DNA of 64,000 nt from an uncultured Loktanella sp. (lineage in GTDB: Bacteria; Pseudomonadota; Alphaproteobacteria; Rhodobacterales; Rhodobacteraceae), in contig CAKZNT010000049.1 of assembly GCA_937132065.1 (NCBI GenBank), positions 1 through 64,000 of the forward strand. The letters run 5' to 3'. A program made the translations under genes and the position numbers. The notes beneath the pieces are model-generated. The model searched no databases. It worked only from the letters and a program-made list of their open reading frames with translations, and was not told where the DNA came from. Shown here piece by piece: positions 28,480 through 37,885 of the stretch. Position 1 is the stretch's first letter. Each line of letters starts with the position of its first letter.

Positions 28480-28844
28480 TGTTTCGCAATGTGGCGATCT
28501 TGGCGGCGGCAGTCTGCGCGGTGTTGTTTGTTGTGTTGCTGGTTTCGCCTGCAACCTATGTTGGCACTTACGGTGTTGTCGCGGATGCGGGCGCCGATTT
28601 TATGGTGCGCCGCGCAAGCCCGATGTTTGCAGGTCTGGCGCTGCTTTTGTGGTTTGCCCGTGATGCGACTCCATCGGTGTTGCGCACTGGCGTGACGGCG
28701 AGTGTCGCGCTGACATTTGCGGGCATCGCCCTGACCGGCATAAGCGCGTTTCAGGGCGGCGTTGCGAGTGCCATGATCCTTGTGGCCGCGTTTGGTGAGT
28801 TGCTACTCGCGGCGCTGTTGCTGATCGCTAATCGTCGTCGTTGA
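28479..28844 (+). CDS. Small membrane protein of unknown function
   Basis: 121 aa, four hydrophobic segments, start overlaps alaX stop. Confidence 0.7.
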   Translation: MFRNVAILAAAVCAVLFVVLLVSPATYVGTYGVVADAGADFMVRRASPMFAGLALLLWFARDATPSVLRTGVTASVALTFAGIALTGISAFQGGVASAMILVAAFGELLLAALLLIANRRR

Positions 28845-29964
28845 ACAGGTCACGCTGGTTGGGGTTATCAAGCATGCGCTCGCTTTCGGGCAAGCCCTCG
28901 CGCGAGAGCAGAATTGCAATCGGGCGCAGGGCAGGGACGTGGCTGCACACGACCATCAGCATCACCATGATTGGCACGGACAAGAACATGCCCGGTATCC
29001 CCCAAACCGCCCCCCAGAATGCCAGTGACAGGATAATCCCGAAGGCCGAAAGTCGCAGTGCCCGCCCCATCAGGAGCGGGTCGATGATGTTCCCGTTCAG
29101 GAACTGGATGCCCCCTGTGACGAGAAAAATGATGATCGTCGTTGTCGGGTCACCCAGTTGCACATGAGCGACCAGTGCAACGAGCGCGGTTGCAACAATC
29201 GAGCCGACGTTGGGGATAAAGTTGAGCACGAAAGTGAGCAACCCGAGCGCCACCGCAAGATCGAGCCCGAATGCAGAGGCAAGCAGGAAGATCAGCCCAC
29301 CCGTGATCGCAGATATGATCCCTTTGACAAGCAGGTAGTAGTTCACGCGGTGGATGATCGACGAGATGATCCGTCCGACACGCTCTGCTTGCACCGGATC
29401 GCCGATGAAGTTGTGCAGCTTGGTTCCAAACCATATCCGCTCTCCGAATAGAAAGCCGACGAACAAGATCACCAGCACAGTGCCTTGTGTCAGGTTGCCC
29501 GCCTGACCTGCCGCTGTGCGCAGGGAGCTGGAGAGGTCAATGGAGCGCATCGAGCTAAGAATCGCCGCCTCTGTTTTTGGCCCAGTGAAGCTAAAGAGTG
29601 ATGCCACAGCCGAGGGCGCCCGTTCTGCGTATGACAAGGTTGTGACGAGGACCGTATTGACCTGCGCCAACAGCACCGAGGTCAGCACCAGCAAGGCCGC
29701 CGCAATCATGATCAGGGCGACAAGGCTCGCGATCAGGTTTGGAATGCGGAATGGCCCGATCCGTTGGCGTGCGATGAAGGTGATGACATCAGAGGTCAAG
29801 CTGAACAATATGATCGCCGTTGCCAATGAAATAAGCAAAAACCGCGCTTGCACGAGGAGGAACAGCACGACTGCAAAGGCGATAATGACCAGCGCACCCG
29901 TCTGGATCCGGTTCAAATCTGCTTTTGGTGCTGGGGTAGGCAGTGGAGCGTCAGGCTTTGTCAT
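28828..29964 (-). CDS. AI-2E family transporter (permease)
   Basis: Multi-TM; VLNFIPNVGSIVATALVALVA and NGNIIDPLLMGRALRLSAFGIILSLAFWGAVWGIPGMFLSVPIMVML. Confidence 0.9.
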   Translation of the reverse strand: MTKPDAPLPTPAPKADLNRIQTGALVIIAFAVVLFLLVQARFLLISLATAIILFSLTSDVITFIARQRIGPFRIPNLIASLVALIMIAAALLVLTSVLLAQVNTVLVTTLSYAERAPSAVASLFSFTGPKTEAAILSSMRSIDLSSSLRTAAGQAGNLTQGTVLVILFVGFLFGERIWFGTKLHNFIGDPVQAERVGRIISSIIHRVNYYLLVKGIISAITGGLIFLLASAFGLDLAVALGLLTFVLNFIPNVGSIVATALVALVAHVQLGDPTTTIIIFLVTGGIQFLNGNIIDPLLMGRALRLSAFGIILSLAFWGAVWGIPGMFLSVPIMVMLMVVCSHVPALRPIAILLSREGLPESERMLDNPNQRDLFNDDD

Positions 29965-30091
29965 GGTGGCCGATCATATGGGTTGTAACGACCTGACTAT
30001 GAAGCCTTGCGCACAGAGTGACAACGCTCTGCGAAAACTTAGCGTTGGGGTCTTGCCAACCCTAGCAATCCCGCGTTAAACCCCGCCCAAC

Positions 30092-30181
30092 GGATAGGTG
30101 GCCGAGTGGTCGAAGGCGCACGCCTGGAAAGTGTGTAGGCGGGAGACCGTCTCCAGGGTTCGAATCCCTGTCTGTCCGCCA
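30092..30181 (+). tRNA. tRNA-Ser(GGA)
   Basis: ggataggtggccgagtggtcgaaggcgcacgcctGGAaagtgtg...ggttcgaatccctgtctgtccgcca; long variable arm; encoded CCA. Confidence 0.96.
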
Positions 30182-30447
30182 TTTTTCTTTCTCAAGAATA
30201 GTCCTGCCATATCTTGCTTTATGGCGCTTCGGCATTCCCCTCGTAATTCGGCTCAACTTTGAGAGCCATGTCTCCAGTCCTTTATGATGAGTGGATGACA
30301 CTGCTGTTCTGCGAACTTGGGGGCAGGTCGGGTTTTTACAGCGCCAACCTTGCCCCTACGAGACGCATGACGGCGCAGACTGGCGTGTTTCACTGATCCG
30401 GAAGACCGTTTCCCCTGTTACCGTTTGATGCTAGATTACTGGTTAAC

Positions 30448-31485
30448 GTGCTTAGAATAGATAACCAGAGTAGCGATTGCAGTGTTTACGGATTTGTGAG
30501 GGATGACGGCATGATTGGTGTAATACGCGTTGGCACTTCGGGTGCGGACCACATTGATGGAACGCCGTTTGACGATACTTTGAGTGGTCTTGGAGGCCAT
30601 GACACGCTTCACGGCGGCGAGGGCGCTGATGCACTTGATGGTGGCCTTGGTCTGGACACGGCGAGTTACGCGGGTGCGATCGCGCGCGTTGTCCTTGACC
30701 TGCGTTCAGGTGGTCGTGGCGGTGATGCGGATGGCGATGTGTTTTGGTCGATTGAGAACGTCATCGGTTCGGATCACAACGACTACATTTTCGGGAATTC
30801 CGCGAACAATGTTTTAAGCGGTGGCGATGGTGACGACCATTTGCGCGGTCATAACGGTGATGACACAATTTTTGGCGGCAATGGCGCGGATGATCTTGTT
30901 GGCGGGAATGGCAACGATCAGCTATTCGGCGGCGCGGACAACGACACGCTTCATGGCGGCAGGGGCGTTGATGTGCTTGATGGCGGTCAGGGTGTGGATA
31001 CGGTGAGTTATGCGGGTGCGCGTGGCCGCGTTATCTTTGATCTACGGTCTCAGGGCTGGGATGGTGACGCAGAGGACGATACCTATATTTCAATTGAGAA
31101 CGCTATCGGAACTGACCACAACGATTTGATTTTTGGTAGCAATGCCGACAATATTCTAGTCGGTGGCGCAGGTAACGACATGTTGCGCGGGCATAATGGC
31201 AATGACACAATCATAGGTGGTGCTGGTGCGGATGATCTGAACGGTGGCGCAGGTGCGGACGTATTTGTTTTCAGTGTCGGACATGGCAATGATGAGTTGA
31301 ATGACTTTCAAGATGACATTGATGTCATTCAATTCAGTGCATTTCCGTTTTCTGATCCTGCGGACGCAATGAGCTATGCCGATCAGGTAGGGCGAAACGT
31401 CGTTTTTGATTTTGGAAATGGTGACATTCTAACAGTCGAAAATGCGACAATGAGCCAATTGTTGAACGATGTGGAGATACTCTGA
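30448..31485 (+). CDS. RTX (hemolysin-type Ca2+-binding repeat) protein
   Basis: Multiple GGxGxDxL nonapeptides (GGNGADDLVGGNGNDQLFGG, GGAGADDLNGGAGADVFVF). True start may be ATG 30511. Confidence 0.9.
   Translation: MLRIDNQSSDCSVYGFVRDDGMIGVIRVGTSGADHIDGTPFDDTLSGLGGHDTLHGGEGADALDGGLGLDTASYAGAIARVVLDLRSGGRGGDADGDVFWSIENVIGSDHNDYIFGNSANNVLSGGDGDDHLRGHNGDDTIFGGNGADDLVGGNGNDQLFGGADNDTLHGGRGVDVLDGGQGVDTVSYAGARGRVIFDLRSQGWDGDAEDDTYISIENAIGTDHNDLIFGSNADNILVGGAGNDMLRGHNGNDTIIGGAGADDLNGGAGADVFVFSVGHGNDELNDFQDDIDVIQFSAFPFSDPADAMSYADQVGRNVVFDFGNGDILTVENATMSQLLNDVEIL
30607..31270 (+). repeat. Internal tandem duplication (~342-bp unit) inside the RTX gene
   Basis: LHGGEGADALDGGLGLDTASYAG... (from 30607) and LHGGRGVDVLDGGQGVDTVSYAG... 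(from 30949) align over ~105 aa. Confidence 0.8.
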
Positions 31486-31648
31486 AACGCATAGGCCATT
31501 CTTTCAGTTGATCGGGTTGCTGGGTAACTCCGTTCGAGACCATTGCAGACCTTTCGTTGCGCGTGTCTTATTCCCGTTGCAACGCTGACTTGAGCGAATG
31601 AGGCTTTGCAGCCATCGGGCCAAGGGCGTAGATTGGTCACGACTTGAT

Positions 31649-32782
31649 ATGGGCGCTACTTTGATACGATTTCTACATACGGCCGATATCCATCTTGCCA
31701 AGCCGTTTGGCTGGCTGGAGGATGATGCGAGTGCATTGCTACGCGCGGCGCGCCTTGATGTGATCCGCAGGCTCGGGGACGTGGCCCGTGCGCAAAGTGC
31801 ATCTTTCGTTGTAGTTGCGGGTGATACGTTTGACGTAGAAGCGCCGAATTCAAAGGTGATCCGCCGTGCTCTTGATGCAATGGCTGCCTATCCTGAAGTG
31901 ATCTGGATCATTTTACCCGGCAATCACGACAGCCTTGCCGCGGTTGATCTCTGGGAGCGGTGTGCCCGTGACACGCCCGAGAATGTCGTGCTTGCACTGT
32001 CGCCCGAGGTGATCAACCTTGGCGATGACGTTGCCATTTTGCCCGCGCCGCCGACAGTGCGAAACCCGGGATTGGACCTGACGGCGTGGATGACGGATGC
32101 CCCGACTGGCGCGCGCATCAGGATCGGGCTTGCACATGGTGGCATCATGGATTTCGGCAGCGACGAGGGGACTATATCTGTGATCCCGCCTGATCGCGCA
32201 CAAACGGCGGCTCTGGATTATCTTGCTCTTGGTGACTGGCATGGGCAAAAGCAGATCACCGCGCGCACATGGTACTCTGGCAGCCCTGAGCCCGACAGTT
32301 TTAAGGATCATGCTGTTGCGGGTGCGCTGATGGTTGAAATCGCTTCGCAAGGGGTGGAGCCTGTTGTGACCCCTATTCCGATCGGGCAGTTTTCATGGCT
32401 TGGCCATTCGCTTGATGTGTTTTCGGGGTCCGATCCCGTGCAGCAGCTGTTGGAGGTATTGCCCAAGGCGGGCCGTGATCGTGTGCTTGTGCGTCTGGCA
32501 GTGACGGGACGCCTTGGCTTGTTGGAGCAGAGCCAGTTGCGTGATGCCTGCGAGCGAATTGCGGATGATTTTCATCACTTCGAGGTCAACTTTGACCAGC
32601 TTGGCATTGAACAGGCAGTTGATGATCTTGATTTGATTGCCACAGGTGGGGCTTTGCGTGCGGCGGCGGATAGCCTTTTTGCGCAGACGGATTTGCAAGG
32701 GCGCACGCCCGAAGACGTCCAGATTGCGCAGATCGCATTAACCCATTTGTTCCACCTTGCCCAAGAGGAGCAGCCAACATGA
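31649..32782 (+). CDS. SbcD/YhaO-like DNA repair exonuclease (metallophosphoesterase)
   Basis: FLHTADIHLAKPFGW, VVAGDTFDVEAP, ILPGNHDSL, GLAHGG, LGDWHGQ phosphoesterase motifs. Confidence 0.88.
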   Translation: MGATLIRFLHTADIHLAKPFGWLEDDASALLRAARLDVIRRLGDVARAQSASFVVVAGDTFDVEAPNSKVIRRALDAMAAYPEVIWIILPGNHDSLAAVDLWERCARDTPENVVLALSPEVINLGDDVAILPAPPTVRNPGLDLTAWMTDAPTGARIRIGLAHGGIMDFGSDEGTISVIPPDRAQTAALDYLALGDWHGQKQITARTWYSGSPEPDSFKDHAVAGALMVEIASQGVEPVVTPIPIGQFSWLGHSLDVFSGSDPVQQLLEVLPKAGRDRVLVRLAVTGRLGLLEQSQLRDACERIADDFHHFEVNFDQLGIEQAVDDLDLIATGGALRAAADSLFAQTDLQGRTPEDVQIAQIALTHLFHLAQEEQPT

Positions 32783-35421
32783 AGCTGCGACGATTGGAGT
32801 TGGTGAACGTGCGCCGCTTTGGTGGCCAAAGGGCGGTGCTGGGGCCGTTTGGTGACGGGCTGACCACGATCACGGCCGAGAACGAGTCCGGGAAATCGAC
32901 GTTCCTTGATGCGCTCCATGCCTTGTTTTTCGTGGCCCACGGTTCGTCCTCGCAAGAGGTGAAGTCGTTGCAACCCCATTCTGGCGGCGCGGTTGGTGTT
33001 GCCGCCGAGATTGAAGTTGATGGCAAGGCATTTCGGGTTGAGAAGTCGTTTTTGGTCCAGAAGTCGGCCAAGGTTATCGACGTCGCCACGGGGCAGGTGA
33101 TCAAGCAGCAAGGCGATGCAGAGGCCTGGATCGAGGACCGCATCAACAAGTCGAACAAGGGGCCGGCGGGTCTGTTGTGGGTCCGGCAGGGCGCGACCCA
33201 TGTTGACCCCGAGGGCAAGGATAAGGACGCGAGCAATGTGGCCACCCGCCGTGATCTGATGTCGAGCGTGCGCGGCCAGATTGATGCTGTCACGGGCGGT
33301 CGTCGTATGGATCGGATCGTTGCGCAGTGTCGCAAAGAGTTGGACGCACTGGCGACCAAAAGCCTTAGGGCGAAGGCTGGCAGCCCTTGGAAAACGATCG
33401 AAGACGATGTTGAGGCGTTGACTGCGCGCAAGGCTGCCTTGGCCGCGGATGTCAAAGCGCTGGCTGATGCTCTTGCGACAAAGCGCCGTGCGAACCTGCG
33501 TCTGAAGGCGTTGCAAGACCCCCATAAGGACGCAGACCGCGCCGCGCATATTACCGATGCTGCCAAGGCATTGGAGGAGGCCCGCCATCATGACCAGAGT
33601 GTCACGCAAGCCGAGGGGGCGCTTGCTTTGCTTGCAGGTCAAACCGCGACCTTGGGTCGTCAGATCGGCGAATTTGAGGCGACCAGAGAGCGCCGCCGAT
33701 TGCTTGCACGTGAGGTTGACCTGAAGGAAAAGGATGCCGCGCTAACCCGTGCGGCGCGCGCTAGTTCCGATGCCGCGCTTGCCGAGGCGCAGCGCGTAAT
33801 CGCGGGTTCGCAAGAGGCGCGCGATACGCTGGCCAAAGAGTTGCAAGCCGCCCGAAAAGCCGAGCGCAGCAGGGAAAAGTGGAACCGCTTGTGCATCGTG
33901 GCCAACCAGAAAGGCCAAGTCGCCTCGCCTTTGAAGCGCCGCTCTGATGCCGATCTTATCCTTGGGAAAAGCGAGATTGGTCAGGCCGATCTTGACGGGA
34001 TTGCCGATCTTGGGCGTCGCATGAGTATTGCCCATGAGCAGCGCCGCACCCAATTTGCCCGCTTTGAAATCGCGCCCGAGGGTGGGGCGATCGCGACCCG
34101 AGATGGCGCATCTGTGGCCCCTGAAGTGAGCCACTTGATTGATCAGGACATGGTGATTGCCTTGGCCGGGTTTGGCGAAATCACGTTATCGCCAGCGGCG
34201 GGCACGGGGCAGGGTATCGAAGACCCAGAGGCCATTGGGGTGCAACTTCGCGCGGCTCTCGGCGCACTGGGTGTCTCAACAGCTAACGAGGCACGCGCGG
34301 CGTTTAATGCCCGCCAAAGCGCGATGAATGATCGGGCAGTGGCAATTGCAGAGTTGCGTGCCTTGACGCCTGACGGCGTTGATGTGCTTGATAGCGAATG
34401 GCGCGATCTTTGTGCGGCCCTTGGGCATGCAGTGGCGGATTTACATCCCGTGGCGGCCGAGCCCCGCGCTAGTTCCCGATCAGCAGAGGACATCGAGGGC
34501 CAGATTGCGACTGCTGATGTTGACTTGCAGCATTTGCGGGCAAGCCTACAGGCGTTGCAGGACAGCGCGATCGTTGCAGCCAGTGGCGTGGCCGAGGCGA
34601 GCGGGGTTCTGGCCCATCTCATGCAAGAGCAAGCCGCGATTGCCAAGCCTGCGGATGAGGATCAGAAATGCGCTGCATTGCAGGTTTCCCACCAAGAAGC
34701 CGCTCAAAAGGAACAGGTCGCAGCTCAGGCTTTGGCGCAACTTAAGCAAAATGCCCCTGATCTAGCCATTGCTCAGGCGACTTATGACCGTTTGATCAGC
34801 GCCCAGACCGCAGATGTGGACGAGATCAACAAGCTGGAGCGCGAGCTTGCCCGTGTTGATGGAGCGATCGAAACGCAATCGGAAGGCGCGGTCGAAGAGA
34901 AGCTGCTGGAGGTCTCTCAAAAATTGGAGAAAGCCACCGAGCGCGCGCGTCGATACGCCTTGCAGGCGAAAGCGCTTGATCTTTTGATCACCCATTTGGA
35001 TGCGGCGCGCCGCGATGCCCAAGACACATATTTCGAACCTATTCGCAACGAATTGCAACCGCTCTTGGCACAGTTACACAATGGTGCGGATTTTGAGCTT
35101 GATCCTGACAAGATGCTTGTGAGCCGGATCATTCGCAACGGCGTTCCTGATGAGGTCACCCAATTGTCGGGCGGTGCGTATGAGCAGATTGCGATTCTGA
35201 CCCGACTTGCGTTTGCCAAGCTATTTGCCAAGCAGGGCCGTCCGATCCCGCTCATTCTTGACGATGCGCTGGTGCATACTGACGACGAACGCATTTCGAC
35301 GATGTTCAACATGTTGTCCCAAGCCGCGCAGGACCAACAGATCATTGTGTTGAGTTGCCGCACAAGAGCGTTTTTCGACCTTGGTGGCACAAGGGCGTTT
35401 ATTGAGACCGAGCCTGTTTAA
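32779..35421 (+). CDS. SMC-like AAA ATPase (SbcC/YhaN-like)
   Basis: Walker A AENESGKSTFLDALHALFF, long coiled-coil, signature QLSGGAYEQIAILTRLAFA, Walker B PIPLILDDALVHTDD. Confidence 0.88.
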   Translation: MKLRRLELVNVRRFGGQRAVLGPFGDGLTTITAENESGKSTFLDALHALFFVAHGSSSQEVKSLQPHSGGAVGVAAEIEVDGKAFRVEKSFLVQKSAKVIDVATGQVIKQQGDAEAWIEDRINKSNKGPAGLLWVRQGATHVDPEGKDKDASNVATRRDLMSSVRGQIDAVTGGRRMDRIVAQCRKELDALATKSLRAKAGSPWKTIEDDVEALTARKAALAADVKALADALATKRRANLRLKALQDPHKDADRAAHITDAAKALEEARHHDQSVTQAEGALALLAGQTATLGRQIGEFEATRERRRLLAREVDLKEKDAALTRAARASSDAALAEAQRVIAGSQEARDTLAKELQAARKAERSREKWNRLCIVANQKGQVASPLKRRSDADLILGKSEIGQADLDGIADLGRRMSIAHEQRRTQFARFEIAPEGGAIATRDGASVAPEVSHLIDQDMVIALAGFGEITLSPAAGTGQGIEDPEAIGVQLRAALGALGVSTANEARAAFNARQSAMNDRAVAIAELRALTPDGVDVLDSEWRDLCAALGHAVADLHPVAAEPRASSRSAEDIEGQIATADVDLQHLRASLQALQDSAIVAASGVAEASGVLAHLMQEQAAIAKPADEDQKCAALQVSHQEAAQKEQVAAQALAQLKQNAPDLAIAQATYDRLISAQTADVDEINKLERELARVDGAIETQSEGAVEEKLLEVSQKLEKATERARRYALQAKALDLLITHLDAARRDAQDTYFEPIRNELQPLLAQLHNGADFELDPDKMLVSRIIRNGVPDEVTQLSGGAYEQIAILTRLAFAKLFAKQGRPIPLILDDALVHTDDERISTMFNMLSQAAQDQQIIVLSCRTRAFFDLGGTRAFIETEPV

Positions 35422-36248
35422 TGGCCGATATTAAGGTGAACCTCATCGGTGCGGGCCGCGTTGGTCAGACCTTTTTAGGGCTGGTAGGGGCCGCTGACGG
35501 CTATGCGGTTCAGGATGTCATGAGCCGTCGATACGTGTCCGCAAGCGCAGCGGTAGAGCAGGCCGGTTGCGGGCTGGCGGTGCGGTCATATGCGGATATG
35601 CGCCCAGCGGACCTATGGATCATTGCCGTGCCTGACGGGGAAATCAAAGCCGTGGCCACGGCGCTGGCGCAGGTAATCCAAGGTCGCCACCCACCTTGCG
35701 TCGCGTTTCATTGCAGCGGGTATTTTGCGTCTGATCAGCTTGCTGCGCTGGCGGATTTGGGGTGGAAAACCGCGAGTGTTCATCCTGTGCGCAGTTTTGC
35801 AGACCCCGCGCAGGCGATTGCCCGGTTCGGGGGCACGTTATGTGGCGTCGAGGGTGCGCCTGGCGCATTGGCGCAGATCACGCCGATGCTTGATCTGATT
35901 GGCGGGGTTTCATTTGAAATCGGGTCGCAAGACAAAAGTCTTTACCATGCGGCTGCCGTTATTTCGAACAACTTTACCGTTGTTTTACAGGCAGTTGCGC
36001 GTGATGCATGGACGGCGGCGGGTGTGCCTGAGGACATTGCAAAAGCGCTAAATGAGACGTTATTGCAAGGCACATGTGACAATGTCGCAGCCTTGGGGCC
36101 ACGGGATGCGCTAACGGGGCCAGCGGCGCGCGGAGATGACGCCGTTGTTGCGAGCCAAGGCGCGGATGTTGCGGCGTGGAACCCCGCTGTCGGCGCGATT
36201 TATCGCGACCTTAGCGCCTTGGCGAAAGCCCTGAAGGCCAGCGATTGA
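35421..36248 (+). CDS. Rossmann-like / DUF2520 domain protein
   Basis: VNLIGAGRVGQTFL; HCSGYFASDQL; SVHPVRSFADP; YHAAAVISNNFTVVL. Confidence 0.85.
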   Translation: MADIKVNLIGAGRVGQTFLGLVGAADGYAVQDVMSRRYVSASAAVEQAGCGLAVRSYADMRPADLWIIAVPDGEIKAVATALAQVIQGRHPPCVAFHCSGYFASDQLAALADLGWKTASVHPVRSFADPAQAIARFGGTLCGVEGAPGALAQITPMLDLIGGVSFEIGSQDKSLYHAAAVISNNFTVVLQAVARDAWTAAGVPEDIAKALNETLLQGTCDNVAALGPRDALTGPAARGDDAVVASQGADVAAWNPAVGAIYRDLSALAKALKASD

Positions 36249-36306
36249 CGGGGTTGCCTTGCCAAGGCCGCAATTGTCAGGCTTTCTTGTCAAAACGAGG
36301 TAGAAA

Positions 36307-36720
36307 ATGAACAAATTTCTTTTGGCGGCAGCTGTTTCGTGTCTTGGCCAGATTGCAAGCGCGCAGGTCGTGGTTGTCGATTGCGGCGGTGCGACTGGGA
36401 TCCACGGCGTGAGTTCTGTGTTGCGCGATGATCCTGCGGACGGGTTCGAACAGTTCTTGGGTAAAGAGGTGATCCCGAGTGTGATCTTGGATGACCAGCT
36501 TCGCCCCGCGCTTGCGCTCCGCTCAACGGGTGGCACGTGGAATGTGATTGAGCGGCGCGGTTATGACAGCAAGCAGTCAGGCACGATTTTGACGTTTCTG
36601 GTGCGAGACGGCACGTCGTCTGGCGCGATGCAATATGATGTCGCGACAAAACGGTTTTTCCACGCGGCATCCGACATCGGGCGCGGTGTTTTGTTTTCCA
36701 GATTTGCCCAATGTGAATAG
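36307..36720 (+). CDS. Hypothetical secreted protein (137 aa)
   Basis: N-terminal signal peptide MNKFLLAAAVSCLGQIASAQ; strong terminator downstream. Confidence 0.7.
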   Translation: MNKFLLAAAVSCLGQIASAQVVVVDCGGATGIHGVSSVLRDDPADGFEQFLGKEVIPSVILDDQLRPALALRSTGGTWNVIERRGYDSKQSGTILTFLVRDGTSSGAMQYDVATKRFFHAASDIGRGVLFSRFAQCE

Positions 36721-36752
36721 GTGAAACGAGACCGAATGCTGCCAAAACGAAA

Positions 36753-36782
36753 AAGGACTTGATGATTGCTCATCAAGTCCTT
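36753..36782. terminator. Bidirectional terminator between hypothetical gene and tRNA-Asn
   Basis: aaggacttgatga-ttgc-tcatcaagtcctt, 13-bp perfect stem. Confidence 0.8.
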
Positions 36783-36790
36783 GAATTCTT

Positions 36791-36865
36791 TGGCTCCGGC
36801 GGTAGGGGTCGAACCTACGACAAATTGATTAACAGTCAACTGCTCTACCACTGAGCTACGCCGGA
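36791..36865 (-). tRNA. tRNA-Asn(GTT)
   Basis: Reverse complement tccggcgtagctcagtggtagagcagttgactGTTaatcaatttgtcgtaggttcgacccctaccgccggagcca. Confidence 0.97.
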
Positions 36866-36924
36866 ACACTTGGGGCGATATAGCAATGGTGTTCAGGGGC
36901 GTCCAGAGGGTTTTGACGAGTTTT

Positions 36925-37839
36925 TTAAAATTCCTGCAATAGCCGATATTGAGCGTCGATCGAGAGGGTCGCAGAGGCTTTAATTTTACCGCTTTGATGC
37001 AAATCCACGAGGTGCGCAAAAACGTTTCTTTGTGCGGCGAGAAAGAGGCCGTCGGGCACATCTTGATAGATTGCGCGGGTCAATTCGTGCGGCGTGGCAG
37101 GGTTTCGCGCCAGACAGGCGAGAATCTGTGATTCCCGTTGGCGTCGGTGCGCAATGAGCCAGTCGAGCCGTGCGGCAGGATCGTGGATCGGTGCGCCGTG
37201 CCCTGCGTAGTAGATCCGCGCGGGGATTTCGCGCAACTTTTCGCATGACAGCATAAAATCGGTGAGGTCGCCGTCGGGCGGCGACACCAGCGAGCTGGCC
37301 CATCCCATCACATGATCGCCCGTGAAAACCGCATCGTTCCAAAGCAACGACAGATGGTTGCCGATATGACCGGGCGTGTGCAGGGCGGTGAGTTGCCAGT
37401 CGTGGCCTTGCAGTGTGTCGCCGTCTGCAAGGATCATGTCAGGCACAAAAGTTGTATCGATGCCTTCACCACCGCCAGCCAGCCCTTGTGCGGCGAGAGT
37501 GGTCATGATCGCGCTACGCCCGTCAAGGTGGGTTCCGAATGCGTGGATTTTTGCGCCTGTCGCCGTTGAGAGCTTGCGGGCGAGGGGCGAGTGATCGAGA
37601 TGATTGTGTGTCACGACGATATCGCTCACGCGGGCATTCCCGATGGCGGCGATCAGCGCGGCTAGATGGGCGTCGTCATCCGGCCCTGGATCGATAATGC
37701 AGAGTTGCGTCGTGCCGAGCAGATAGGTGTTTGTGCCAAGGTTGGTCATCGGGGACGGGTTGGGCGCAAGCACGAGCCGCAGACCGTCCTCCAGTGGCAT
37801 TGGTTCGCCTGTGGTCGGGGCAAAATCGGGTATTTGCAT
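36925..37839 (-). CDS. MBL-fold metallo-hydrolase
   Basis: VVTHNHLDHSPLAR (HxHxDH), HTPGHIGNHLSL, VFTGDHVMGW. Confidence 0.92.
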   Translation of the reverse strand: MQIPDFAPTTGEPMPLEDGLRLVLAPNPSPMTNLGTNTYLLGTTQLCIIDPGPDDDAHLAALIAAIGNARVSDIVVTHNHLDHSPLARKLSTATGAKIHAFGTHLDGRSAIMTTLAAQGLAGGGEGIDTTFVPDMILADGDTLQGHDWQLTALHTPGHIGNHLSLLWNDAVFTGDHVMGWASSLVSPPDGDLTDFMLSCEKLREIPARIYYAGHGAPIHDPAARLDWLIAHRRQRESQILACLARNPATPHELTRAIYQDVPDGLFLAAQRNVFAHLVDLHQSGKIKASATLSIDAQYRLLQEF

Positions 37840-37885
37840 GTTGATCGGCCCTTTCGCCTTTGCACTGCGCCGCGTAGCTTAGGGC

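Noticed and set aside
30092-30181. tRNA-Ser as an integration site (att) for a mobile element
   Set aside because: No integrase, no duplicated tRNA 3' end visible nearby, and no mobile-element genes in the window.
32575-33642. 355- and 326-aa minus-strand ORFs
   Set aside because: Antisense to the SbcD-like and SMC-like genes; no domain signal.
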